Shown here piece by piece: positions 47,509 through 55,213 of a DNA stretch of 64,000 nt. Origin of the DNA: Paenibacillus_D tarimensis_A (GTDB lineage Bacteria > Bacillota > Bacilli > Paenibacillales > Paenibacillaceae); the NCBI GenBank assembly GCA_041281825.1, contig CP166298.1:5580001-5644000 (forward strand), written 5' to 3'. The position numbers were made by a program, and so were the translations under genes. Under the pieces are notes generated by a model, which saw only the letters and a program-made list of their open reading frames with translations, was not told where the DNA came from and did no database searches. The number at the start of each line of letters is the position of its first letter. Positions within the stretch are counted from its first letter, which is position 1.

Positions 47509-47877
47509 TTAGATTACTTCAGGTGCAAGCGAAACGATCTTCATGAAGTCGCGATCGCGAAGCTCACGGGCTACCGGTCCGAAAATCCGAGTGCCGCGAG
47601 GGCTCTTGTCTTCTTTCACGATAACCGCCGCGTTCTCGTCAAACGCGATATAGGACCCGTCTTTACGGCGAACGGAACGCTTTGTACGAACGATAACCGC
47701 TTTAACTACGTCACCTTTTTTGACAACGCCGCCTGGTGTTGCTTGTTTGACGGAACATACGATCATATCGCCGATGTGGCCTACACGACGTCCTGTGCCA
47801 CCCAGCACACGAATACACATTAATTCTTTGGCGCCGGAATTGTCGGCTACCGCCAAACGTGTAAATGGTTGAATCAT
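47509..47877 (-). CDS. rplN: 50S ribosomal protein L14
   Basis: The 122-aa protein begins MIQPFTRLAVADNSGAKELM and has RGTRIFGPVARELRDRDFMK. It forms intersubunit bridge B8 and contacts L19. Confidence 0.98.
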   Translation of the reverse strand: MIQPFTRLAVADNSGAKELMCIRVLGGTGRRVGHIGDMIVCSVKQATPGGVVKKGDVVKAVIVRTKRSVRRKDGSYIAFDENAAVIVKEDKSPRGTRIFGPVARELRDRDFMKIVSLAPEVI

Positions 47878-47926
47878 TTCAACGTCCTCCTTTCGGGAAA
47901 ATCATTAAAAGAACGCGCGTTACACT

Positions 47927-48193
47927 TTATATGATTGTCGCTACTTCTACGACCTCAACAAGTCTCCAACGTTTGTCCTTGGAAAGCGGACGAGTCTCCA
48001 TAATTCTGACGGTGTCACCGATCTTCGCCTGGTTGTTCTCGTCATGCGCTTTAAACTTTTTCGTGTACTTGATGCGCTTATGGTACAAATCGTGTTTTTT
48101 GTAAGTTTCAACCGAAACAACGATCGTTTTGTCCATTTTATCGCTCACTACTTTACCAATCTGAACTTTACGGGCATTACGCTCTTCGCTCAT
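47927..48193 (-). CDS. rpsQ: 30S ribosomal protein S17
   Basis: An 88-aa OB-fold protein (RKVQIGKVVSDKMDKTIVVS; IGDTVRIMETRPLSKDKRWR) binding the 5' domain of 16S. It lies 49 bp upstream of rplN. Confidence 0.98.
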   Translation of the reverse strand: MSEERNARKVQIGKVVSDKMDKTIVVSVETYKKHDLYHKRIKYTKKFKAHDENNQAKIGDTVRIMETRPLSKDKRWRLVEVVEVATII

Positions 48194-48262
48194 GCTCTTC
48201 CTCCTTCCTTAGCCAACCTTAACGGCCTAAAGCATCTGGTTCCTGTTCATATAATAAGGTAA

Positions 48263-48463
48263 TTAGCTGCTGATTCCGAGTTCTCTTTCACGCAATACGG
48301 TTTTGGCACGAGCTATTTCCTTCCGCACGTCACGAATCCGAATCGGGTTATCCAATTGACCGGTGGCCAATTGAAAACGGAGGTTGAACAACTCTTCCTT
48401 GAAACCGGAAATTTTTTGCTCAATTTCAGCAGTGGTCAGGTTGCGAAATTCACTAGCTTTCAT
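48263..48463 (-). CDS. rpmC: 50S ribosomal protein L29
   Basis: The 66-aa product from ATG 48463 (MKASEFRNLTTAEIEQKISG … FNLRFQLATGQLDNP) has the standard length. A GTG four codons earlier (48475) is possible. The start overlaps the rplP stop by 11 nt, so L16 and L29 are coupled. L29 lies at the peptide exit and is a trigger-factor contact. Confidence 0.96.
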   Translation of the reverse strand: MKASEFRNLTTAEIEQKISGFKEELFNLRFQLATGQLDNPIRIRDVRKEIARAKTVLRERELGISS

Positions 48464-48887
48464 TTGCTTCACCACCCACTTCTTCGCGTTTCACAAACTT
48501 CGTTTTGATCGGAAGCTTGTGGGATGCAAGGCGCATCGCTTCGCGAGCGATTTCTTCCGAAACGCCGGCAAGCTCGAACAGAATTTTGCCCGGCTTAACA
48601 ACGGCTACCCATTTTTCCACATTACCTTTACCGCTACCCATCCGAACCTCAAGAGGCTTCTGGGTGATCGGCTTGGCAGGGAAAATTTTAATCCACACTT
48701 TACCGCCACGGCGGATATAACGGGTCATTGCAATACGAGCGGCTTCGATTTGACGATTCGTGATCCATGCCGGCTCAAGTGCTTGCAGACCGAATTCTCC
48801 GAAATGCACGTCCGTACCGCCTTTGGCACGGCCTCTCATGTTACCGCGTTGTTGTTTGCGGTGTTTCACGCGTTTAGGCACCAACAT
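48453..48887 (-). CDS. rplP: 50S ribosomal protein L16
   Basis: The 144-aa protein starts MLVPKRVKHRKQQRGNMRGR and has GGKVWIKIFPAKPITQKPLE and RMGSGKGNVEKWVAVVKPGK. L16 positions A-site tRNA and is a late assembly protein. Confidence 0.98.
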   Translation of the reverse strand: MLVPKRVKHRKQQRGNMRGRAKGGTDVHFGEFGLQALEPAWITNRQIEAARIAMTRYIRRGGKVWIKIFPAKPITQKPLEVRMGSGKGNVEKWVAVVKPGKILFELAGVSEEIAREAMRLASHKLPIKTKFVKREEVGGEANES

Positions 48888-48889
48888 GA

Positions 48890-49552
48890 TTAATTGCCTC
48901 CTTCCTGGGGAGCTTTCTTCTTAGTCGGAAGGATTTCACCACGGTAGATCCATACTTTCACGCCGATACGACCATAAGTCGTGTGCGCTTCTGCAGTTCC
49001 GTAGTCGATATCGGCACGCAGCGTATGCAGCGGAACCGTTCCTTCACTGTAACCTTCCGTACGGGCAATCTCAGCGCCGCCAAGACGTCCGCTAACCGAT
49101 GTTTTGATTCCTTTCGCACCTGCACGCATCGAGCGTTGAATCGCTTGCTTCAAGGCGCGGCGGAACGACGTCCGGCGCTCAAGCTGTTGAGCAATGCTCT
49201 CTGCAACAAGAATGGCATCCAGATCGGCTTGTTTAATTTCGGAAATATTGATATGAACCTTTTTGCCGCCGGTCATTATTGCAAGCTGAGTACGGAGATT
49301 CTCTACCTCCGAACCGCCTTTACCGATAACCATACCCGGCTTCGCTGTATGAATCGTTACATTCACGCGGTTAGCCGCACGCTCGATTTCGATTTTGGAT
49401 ACTGCCGCATCCTTTAATTTGTTTTTCAGGTATTCACGAATTTTCACGTCTTCCAAGAGCAAGGTGCCGAAATCTTTGCCGGCGTACCATTTGGATTCCC
49501 AATCCCGGATGATCCCGATACGAAGACCTACCGGATTTACCTTTTGACCCAC
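48890..49552 (-). CDS. rpsC: 30S ribosomal protein S3
   Basis: The 220-aa protein has MGQKVNPVGLRIGIIRDWES, a KH domain (KPGMVIGKGGSEVENLR) and the C-domain GGAEIARTEGYSEGTVPLHT. S3 lines the mRNA entry tunnel with helicase activity. Confidence 0.98.
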   Translation of the reverse strand: MGQKVNPVGLRIGIIRDWESKWYAGKDFGTLLLEDVKIREYLKNKLKDAAVSKIEIERAANRVNVTIHTAKPGMVIGKGGSEVENLRTQLAIMTGGKKVHINISEIKQADLDAILVAESIAQQLERRTSFRRALKQAIQRSMRAGAKGIKTSVSGRLGGAEIARTEGYSEGTVPLHTLRADIDYGTAEAHTTYGRIGVKVWIYRGEILPTKKKAPQEGGN

Positions 49553-49565
49553 ACGTTTTCCCTCC

Positions 49566-49901
49566 TTATTTTTCGGATACCACTAATGTGATGTGGCTGG
49601 TTCTTTTATTGATCCGGCTTGCGCGACCCATTGCACGAGGACGGAAACGTTTCATCGTCGGGCCTTGGTTCACGTAAGCTTGTGAAATAACTAAATTGTT
49701 GACGTCCATTTGATAGTTATGCTCTGCATTCGCAATCGCGGAATTCAGAAGCTTCTCCACAATCGGGGAAGCGGATTTCGGCGTATGGCGGAGAATTGCG
49801 ATCGCTTCGCCAACCTGCTTGCCACGGATCAAATCCACAACCAGCTGCGCCTTGCGGGGAGCGATGCGGACGAAGTTGACGCTGGCTTTAGCTTGTTGCA
49901 T
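49566..49901 (-). CDS. rplV: 50S ribosomal protein L22
   Basis: The 111-aa protein (VNFVRIAPRKAQLVVDLIRG; the hairpin region YVNQGPTMKRFRPRAMGRAS) whose loop narrows the peptide tunnel, where macrolide resistance changes occur. The loop here looks wild-type. Confidence 0.98.
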   Translation of the reverse strand: MQQAKASVNFVRIAPRKAQLVVDLIRGKQVGEAIAILRHTPKSASPIVEKLLNSAIANAEHNYQMDVNNLVISQAYVNQGPTMKRFRPRAMGRASRINKRTSHITLVVSEK

Positions 49902-49942
49902 GTGCTAAACCTCCTCTCAATTACAATCAATCGGCAAAAATA

Positions 49943-50224
49943 TTATCTTCTGCCTGTTTTCTTGTCATCGTCAGTATGACCTTTATACGTACGCGTCGGC
50001 GCGAACTCGCCAAGCTTGTGTCCTACCATATCCTCCGTTACATATACCGGCACATGTTTACGGCCGTCATATACGGCAAACGTGTGTCCGATGAATTGCG
50101 GGAATATCGTGGAGCGGCGGGACCAGGTTTTGATCACGACCTTCTTGTTCGTTTCGTTCAAGTCCTCGACTTTTTTCAGCAGGTAACCGTCTATAAACGG
50201 CCCTTTTTTCAAACTGCGACCCAT
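49943..50224 (-). CDS. rpsS: 30S ribosomal protein S19
   Basis: The 93-aa product from ATG 50224 (GGGAGG before) starts MGRSLKKGPFIDGYLLKKVE and has WSRRSTIFPQFIGHTFAVYD and GHKLGEFAPTRTYKGH. Together with S13 it contacts the large subunit. Confidence 0.98.
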   Translation of the reverse strand: MGRSLKKGPFIDGYLLKKVEDLNETNKKVVIKTWSRRSTIFPQFIGHTFAVYDGRKHVPVYVTEDMVGHKLGEFAPTRTYKGHTDDDKKTGRR

Positions 50225-50288
50225 GTGTGTTCCTCCCTTCACCGAAAACATGGCGTGAGCCTGCGCTCACGCTGTTATCTTCATGCTA

Positions 50289-51119
50289 TTACTTCGTACG
50301 GCGACGAACAATATATTGGCTTGATGCTTTTTTCTTCTTGCGGGTTTTTGCTCCGAGCGTCGGTTTGCCCCAAGGAGACATCGGCGATTTCCGTCCGATT
50401 GGCGCACGGCCTTCACCACCACCGTGAGGGTGATCGTTCGGGTTCATAACTACGCCGCGGACTTCAGGACGCTTGCCGAGCCAACGGGAACGACCTGCTT
50501 TACCGATCTTTACGAGCTCGTGGTCTTCGTTGCCTACAGATCCGATTGTTGCGCGGCATACTTTAAGGATGCGGCGAACTTCACCGGAAGACAAACGAAT
50601 AACCGCGTAGTTCTCTTCTTTACCCAGCAGCTGAGCTTCCGTTCCGGCTGCACGAACCAATTGTCCGCCTTTGCCGGGCTTCATCTCAATATTGTGGATA
50701 ATTGTACCTACAGGAATGTTCTCCAGCGGAAGCGAGTTGCCGATCTTAATATCAGCACCCGGGCCGGACATGATTTGATCTCCGACTTTCAAACCTTTCG
50801 GAGCGATGATGTAACGCTTCTCACCGTCTGCATAGTGGATCAGAGCGATATTCGACGTGCGGTTCGGATCGTATTCGATTGTTGCAACGTTGCCGGCAAT
50901 GCCGTCTTTCGTCCGTTTGAAGTCGATGATCCGGTATTTACGTTTATGTCCGCCGCCGTGATGGCGAACCGTAATTTTACCTTGATTGTTGCGTCCGGCT
51001 TTCTTAAAAAGCGGCGCAAGCAACGATTTCTCCGGTGTGCTTGTCGTGATTTCCTCGAATGTCGACACGGACATTGCACGACGTGCAGGAGAAGTCGGTT
51101 TATACTTCTTGATTGGCAC
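50289..51119 (-). CDS. rplB: 50S ribosomal protein L2
   Basis: The 276-aa protein starts at GTG 51119 (AGGAGGG before, giving PIKKYKPTSPARR). It contains the peptidyl-transferase-associated VMNPNDHPHGGGEGRAPIG with the conserved His. L2 is needed for subunit association and is among the most conserved ribosomal proteins. It lies between rplW and rpsS. Confidence 0.98.
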   Translation of the reverse strand: MPIKKYKPTSPARRAMSVSTFEEITTSTPEKSLLAPLFKKAGRNNQGKITVRHHGGGHKRKYRIIDFKRTKDGIAGNVATIEYDPNRTSNIALIHYADGEKRYIIAPKGLKVGDQIMSGPGADIKIGNSLPLENIPVGTIIHNIEMKPGKGGQLVRAAGTEAQLLGKEENYAVIRLSSGEVRRILKVCRATIGSVGNEDHELVKIGKAGRSRWLGKRPEVRGVVMNPNDHPHGGGEGRAPIGRKSPMSPWGKPTLGAKTRKKKKASSQYIVRRRTK

Positions 51120-51189
51120 TTTTATTCCCTCCTTAAAGTTTTCTGAAAGAAAACTACTTCGAAAGCACACGCTTTTTACACGTTATTGG

Positions 51190-51480
51190 TTATACCGTTT
51201 CAAAGAACTCGAGTTCTTTGCTGTCTTCGCTAAGCTGTACGATCGCTTTCTTCCATTCGGAAGTATATCCGGCGTGACGGCCTTGGCGTTTCGGCTTGCC
51301 CGCTACGCGCATGGTGTTAACGCTGGTCACTTTTACTTTGAAAATTTCTTCAATCGCTTGCTTGATCGAAGTTTTGTTTGCACGAATGTCCACTTCAAAG
51401 ACATAACGCTTGTTAGCCATGAAGTCACTTGTGCGTTCGGTAATGACCGGGCGCTTGATAATATCGCGTGGATTTTTCAT
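51190..51480 (-). CDS. rplW: 50S ribosomal protein L23
   Basis: The 96-aa protein (PRDIIKRPVITERTSDFMAN; IFKVKVTSVNTMRVAGKPKR) sits at the tunnel exit, the docking site for SRP and trigger factor. Its ATG overlaps the rplD stop by one base. Confidence 0.98.
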   Translation of the reverse strand: MKNPRDIIKRPVITERTSDFMANKRYVFEVDIRANKTSIKQAIEEIFKVKVTSVNTMRVAGKPKRQGRHAGYTSEWKKAIVQLSEDSKELEFFETV

Positions 51481-52103
51481 TACGCAAGCACCTCCTGTAC
51501 TTTCTCGACCGCTTCCTTCGTGATGATGAGCTTGTCGTGGACCATAACATCCAGAACATTAATGCCGTCAGCTGCGACGAATTTCACTCCTGGAATGTTA
51601 CGTGCAGACAAAGCAACGTTATCTTCGTAGTTAGCCGTTACAACCAATGCTTTGCGGGCAACCTTCAGGTTGTTCAGGATGCCGGCGAATTCTTTCGTCT
51701 TCGGTTGAGCAAGCGCCAGTTGATCCAATACGATGATTTCGTTATCAATTACTTTGGAAGACAGTGCGGATTTAATCGCCAGACGGCGTACTTTCTTCGG
51801 CAGCTTGAAGCCGTAGCCGCGAGGAGTCGGTCCGAATACCGTACCGCCGCCAACCCATTGCGGGGAGCGGATGCTTCCTTGACGCGCCCGGCCTGTTCCT
51901 TTTTGTTTCCATGGTTTGCGACCGCCGCCGCGAACTTCAGAGCGACCTTTAACCTTATGCGTCCCCTGACGCTCTGCAGCTTGCTGAAGCAATACTGCAC
52001 TGTGCAATACATGAACGTTAGGCTGGATGCCGAACACATTGTCGGACAACTCAACTTCGCCTACTTGCGATCCGCTCACGTTATAAAGTGCTACTTTAGG
52101 CAT
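51480..52103 (-). CDS. rplD: 50S ribosomal protein L4
   Basis: The 207-aa protein has the tunnel-loop segment GGGRKPWKQKGTGRARQGSI and SPQWVGGGTVFGPTPRGYGF. L4 narrows the exit tunnel and regulates the S10 operon in E. coli. It is not known to do so the same way in Firmicutes. Confidence 0.98.
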   Translation of the reverse strand: MPKVALYNVSGSQVGEVELSDNVFGIQPNVHVLHSAVLLQQAAERQGTHKVKGRSEVRGGGRKPWKQKGTGRARQGSIRSPQWVGGGTVFGPTPRGYGFKLPKKVRRLAIKSALSSKVIDNEIIVLDQLALAQPKTKEFAGILNNLKVARKALVVTANYEDNVALSARNIPGVKFVAADGINVLDVMVHDKLIITKEAVEKVQEVLA

Positions 52104-52130
52104 TGCTTGTTCCTCCTTTCTTGTCAGGCG

Positions 52131-52754
52131 TTATTTCTTCACCGTGGATTTTACTTTAACGAAGCCGTTTCTCGGCCCTGGAATCGATCCTTTAACGAGC
52201 AAAACATTGCGTTCTGCATCGACACGTACGATTTCAAGATTTTGAATCGTAATGGTGTCGTTACCCATATGCCCTGGAAGTCTTTTCCCTTTCGGTACGC
52301 GGTTCGCCTGGATGGAACCCATGGAACCCGGTCCGCGATGGTAACGAGAGCCGTGAGACATAGGGCCAGTGCTTTGACCCCAACGTTTAATAACGCCGGC
52401 AAAGCCTTTACCTTTGGAAATACCCGTTACGTCAACAAACTCGCCTTCTGCGAACAAGTCGGCTTTCACTTGCTGGCCAACTTCATATTCGCCGATATTG
52501 ATTCCGCGAAATTCACGAACGTAGCGCTTAGGAGCGGATCCCGCTTTTTTCGCATGGCCAATTTCCGGTTTCGTTGCACGCTTTTCCTTCTTATCGGCAT
52601 ACCCGAGCTGAACTGCTTCGTAGCCGTCGTTTTCCTGTTCTTTCTTCTGAAGCACGACACAAGGTCCGGCTTCGATGACAGTTACCGGAATAACATTGCC
52701 CTCAGGAGTAAACACTTGAGTCATACCAAGTTTTTTACCTAAGATACCTTTCAT
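52131..52754 (-). CDS. rplC: 50S ribosomal protein L3
   Basis: The 207-aa protein starts MKGILGKKLGMTQVFTPEGN and contains the loop GPMSHGSRYHRGPGSMGSIQ that reaches the peptidyl-transferase centre. It lies between rpsJ and rplD. Confidence 0.98.
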   Translation of the reverse strand: MKGILGKKLGMTQVFTPEGNVIPVTVIEAGPCVVLQKKEQENDGYEAVQLGYADKKEKRATKPEIGHAKKAGSAPKRYVREFRGINIGEYEVGQQVKADLFAEGEFVDVTGISKGKGFAGVIKRWGQSTGPMSHGSRYHRGPGSMGSIQANRVPKGKRLPGHMGNDTITIQNLEIVRVDAERNVLLVKGSIPGPRNGFVKVKSTVKK

Positions 52755-52794
52755 GTTGACACCTCTTTTCCTTTCCTAATCCGTTCTTATGGAA

Positions 52795-53103
52795 TTACAG
52801 TTTGATTTCGATATCTACACCGGACGGCAAGTCCAAGCGCATCAAAGCATCAACCGTTTGCGGCGTCGGGTTGACAATATCGATCAAGCGCTTATGTGTG
52901 CGCATTTCGAATTGCTCCCGCGAATCCTTGTACTTATGCACCGCACGCAGAATAGTGATGATTTGCTTTTCCGTCGGCAACGGAATCGGCCCGGAAACGC
53001 CTGCCCCGGAACGCTTTGCAGTTTCAACGATTTTCTCTGCAGATTGGTCAAGAACTCTGTGATCGTAAGCTTTCAAACGAATACGAATTTTTTGCTTTGC
53101 CAT
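52795..53103 (-). CDS. rpsJ: 30S ribosomal protein S10 (NusE)
   Basis: The 102-aa protein (AKQKIRIRLKAYDHRVLDQS; SGAGVSGPIPLPTEK; RTHKRLIDIVNPTPQTVDAL) is the first gene of the S10 operon. As NusE it also joins the NusB antitermination complex. AGGAGGG lies before the ATG, behind a structured leader and a strong promoter. Confidence 0.98.
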   Translation of the reverse strand: MAKQKIRIRLKAYDHRVLDQSAEKIVETAKRSGAGVSGPIPLPTEKQIITILRAVHKYKDSREQFEMRTHKRLIDIVNPTPQTVDALMRLDLPSGVDIEIKL

Positions 53104-53109
53104 ATAATT

Positions 53110-53239
53110 CCCTCCTTCTATCGCCCAATTTAGTATCGGACATACTCCGTGAGAAAACCCGACTTACTCCCCATGGCAAAGGGGCCGGGTGTGTCGGCAA
53201 CCTCTCACATCATCGCACAGTCACAGACCAACGTTCACT
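53110..53239 (-). promoter_or_regulatory. Structured 5' leader of the S10 operon
   Basis: The leader of about 130 nt between promoter and rpsJ has paired blocks: GACACACCCGGCCCC with GGGGAGTAAGTCGGG, around a TTTGCCAT loop, and a downstream GAGTATGTCC. Firmicute S10 leaders are a proposed but less characterised autoregulatory class. I infer a regulatory role from position and pairing only. Confidence 0.5.
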
Positions 53240-53268
53240 ATTATACAAAAAAGGGCGGGCGAATGCAA
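53240..53268 (-). promoter_or_regulatory. Main promoter of the S10-spc-alpha operon
   Basis: TTGCAT (53263-53268), a 17-bp spacer and a perfect TATAAT (53240-53245). Confidence 0.82.
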
Positions 53269-53383
53269 GGAAATTTTGTGGTGCTTTATGGGATTCTTCG
53301 GAATGCTGCATTATAGATTAAAAATGCTGCATTTTTTTGTTCGAAATACTCCATTACGAACTATGGGCTGCTTCCACCCGCTA

Positions 53384-53449
53384 TTAAACTCGTGTTCTTT
53401 CTTATTATATTTAGTGGTTATAACACGAGTTTAAAGGCGAGACGTAAAC
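53384..53449 (-). repeat. Hairpin repeat family, copy 2 (inverted)
   Basis: On the minus strand GTTTACGTCTCGCCTT is followed by the 13-bp stem TTAAACTCGTGTT/AACACGAGTTTAA (plus arms 53384-53396 and 53422-53434) and then ATAGCGGGTGGAAGCAGCC. This last part matches the AACAGCAGGCGGAGTGAGCC after copy 3. The spacer upstream of the S10 promoter otherwise shows no gene. Confidence 0.72.
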
Positions 53450-53562
53450 CACAGGCTTTCCAAAGGAAAGGTCCGCATCGTAAGCATACGCTCCAGCAGA
53501 CCCATAGCCTCTTCATTACTCCGAACGTCTATAAACACTACAAAAGAGAAAAAGACGTTAAA

Positions 53563-53588
53563 CGGCCTCCGTTGTTATTCGGAGGCCG
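53563..53588. terminator. Terminator after the P-loop kinase gene
   Basis: A 9-bp stem CGGCCTCCG/CGGAGGCCG (53563-53571, 53580-53588) with T-rich sequence on both sides, in the 3' flank of the minus-strand gene. Confidence 0.75.
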
Positions 53589-53625
53589 GATTTTCGTTGG
53601 TATGATTGCAATTCTTTTCCGCTGC

Positions 53626-54162
53626 CTAACATTCGAACAAGCGCCCATTCCATCTTTGAAGGACATAGCTTTTTATATGCTCTGCTACCTCAGATGGCGG
53701 AGTAAGTGTAGTATCGATAGTCGGCATCGGAGGATGATAAGCCGTTTCGGCATTGTCGAGCAGCCACTGTGCAAATACTTCGTGCTGTTTTAGCATTTCA
53801 TCGGTCCACATCGCTTTATCTGCTCGATTTTGAAGTCTCGCGTTTCGGGTTGAATCATCACAATGCAAATTAATAAAACACAATTCACTGAATTCGTTAT
53901 AGGCGTCACACTTTTTGGCATCCCATGGCATAAACGTTCCGCATATGATCGTTCCTTTTCCCGATTTAGCAACTGAATTAGCAAAATGAAGCAATAAATT
54001 AAATCGATCCTGATACTCCAGCTTGGAAGCAGATGTTCCAAAATTATCAATATCCGTACTGAATACTATAAAATCCGGCAATATCGCTCTCAGTTCCTGC
54101 ATGACAGTTGTTTTCCCTACCCCGCTCGCTCCTGTAACAATAAATAACGGCAGTTTATTCAT
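53626..54162 (-). CDS. P-loop nucleotide kinase-like protein, function unknown
   Basis: The 178-aa product from ATG 54162 (GGAGGGG at good spacing) has Walker A TGASGVGKTT (about 10-19). A kinase-like DIDNFG with a Walker-B-type acidic pair comes near residue 43. It resembles small AAA_33/adenylate-kinase-like proteins that phosphorylate nucleosides or small molecules. The substrate cannot be told. It carries the rpsJ-proximal end of a two-gene insertion between the S10 promoter and tuf, genes which are adjacent in B. subtilis. Confidence 0.7.
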   Translation of the reverse strand: MNKLPLFIVTGASGVGKTTVMQELRAILPDFIVFSTDIDNFGTSASKLEYQDRFNLLLHFANSVAKSGKGTIICGTFMPWDAKKCDAYNEFSELCFINLHCDDSTRNARLQNRADKAMWTDEMLKQHEVFAQWLLDNAETAYHPPMPTIDTTLTPPSEVAEHIKSYVLQRWNGRLFEC

Positions 54163-54288
54163 CGTAATCCCCTCCTGAAAGTCCATACATTCTTATTTTA
54201 TTTCAAAAGCATGCGACGGAAAGGGATAGATTGATTTTAACTATTTTTTCGTTAACTGCTCGTTAGCCGTCCTCTTCGACAATTAAAA

Positions 54289-54325
54289 AATGCTCCCGTT
54301 ATTTAAAGAGAACTTTGGAAGCATT
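54289..54325 (-). terminator. Terminator after the Nudix gene
   Basis: A 9-bp stem AATGCTTCC/GGGAGCATT (one G-T pair) with an inner AAAG/CTTT stem and six T on the minus strand. Confidence 0.78.
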
Positions 54326-54363
54326 CATTAATATTGCGTATGTTTTACAGCATGTATTATTTA

Positions 54364-54795
54364 TTACTCAATCCACTGTCTTGGTCCAACAACGTGGAAT
54401 AGGTGTTCTCTGTCACTTTTCAAAGCATCGTGTATCCGTCTAAAAGTGAAGTCGCTCATCGGTTTAGGCAGCTCGTCAATCTGGAAATATCCGCACTCTA
54501 AAATTTCAGGAGAGCTTGGACGAGCTTCTTGATCATGGTCGTTATTCGAAATAAAAACAAAATGATGCATGTCATATTGAGGATCATAGTAGATACCGGT
54601 TAGCTGACCTACCGTGACTTCAAGCCCTGTTTCTTCGTACACCTCTCTCATTGCCGTTTCCTGTGCTGACTCATTCTTTTCGGCTTTGCCTCCCGGGAGA
54701 TCCCAATTATTCTTTCCGTAACTGTGTTTTACTAATAGTACACGTTTTTCAGAATCCAATATGACTGCCGCTGCACCCATTAACTTATCTGACAT
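54364..54795 (-). CDS. Nudix hydrolase
   Basis: The 143-aa protein has a complete Nudix box: GGKAEKNESAQETAMREVYEETGLEV fits G-x5-E-x7-REUxEExGU (written here only as its pattern; it spans about residues 36-58). A MutT-like fold starts GAAAVILDSEKRVLLVKHSY. Such enzymes hydrolyse nucleoside diphosphates linked to another group. The substrate is unknown. AGAGGTGG precedes ATG 54795. It is upstream of the P-loop kinase but separated from it by a terminator. Confidence 0.88.
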   Translation of the reverse strand: MSDKLMGAAAVILDSEKRVLLVKHSYGKNNWDLPGGKAEKNESAQETAMREVYEETGLEVTVGQLTGIYYDPQYDMHHFVFISNNDHDQEARPSSPEILECGYFQIDELPKPMSDFTFRRIHDALKSDREHLFHVVGPRQWIE

Positions 54796-55013
54796 ATGAT
54801 CGCCACCTCTTGTATATTTCCGCTTTCACCTGTATCTTTCAAGATTCTTCTATTATACATAATAATAAGCTAACCTGGTCCTCTGTTCCCGACTGCAAAG
54901 TATTCCGTAGTCGGGGTATTCGTTTTTAACGAGGCTGAATGTAATGCCTCGGGGAGCTTTTGTTTGTTGCTCAACAAACACGAATGCTAGAGTGAAGGGA
55001 AAAGCGAGCTGCC

Positions 55014-55083
55014 GGAGAGTTTACGTCCTGCCTCTGAAACCGTGTAATCCCCTTAAATTCTAATCACAAATTACACGGTTTCA
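55014..55083 (+). repeat. Hairpin repeat family, copy 3
   Basis: CGGAGAGTTTACGTCCTGCC is followed by the 14-bp stem TGAAACCGTGTAAT/ATTACACGGTTTCA (arms 55035-55048 and 55070-55083) and AACAGCAGGCGGA. Copies 2 and 3 flank the kinase-Nudix insertion in opposite orientation. The rest of the 54,796-55,213 gap has no gene. Confidence 0.75.
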
Positions 55084-55164
55084 ACAGCAGGCGGAGTGAG
55101 CCGCTTTTTCCGGAACGGAGGCATGCGTTGTTTTTCTCTTTTTTATTAAGCCTTCCCGTAACGA

Positions 55165-55195
55165 ACAAAAGCCCCCACGAAAGTGGAGGCTTTTG
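55165..55195. terminator. Terminator of the str operon after tuf
   Basis: The stem AAAAGCCcCCAC/GTGGaGGCTTTT with a GAAA tetraloop lies about 20 bp below the tuf stop, with T runs on both strands. Confidence 0.88.
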
Positions 55196-55213
55196 CATTC
55201 AAGCCGAGTCGGC

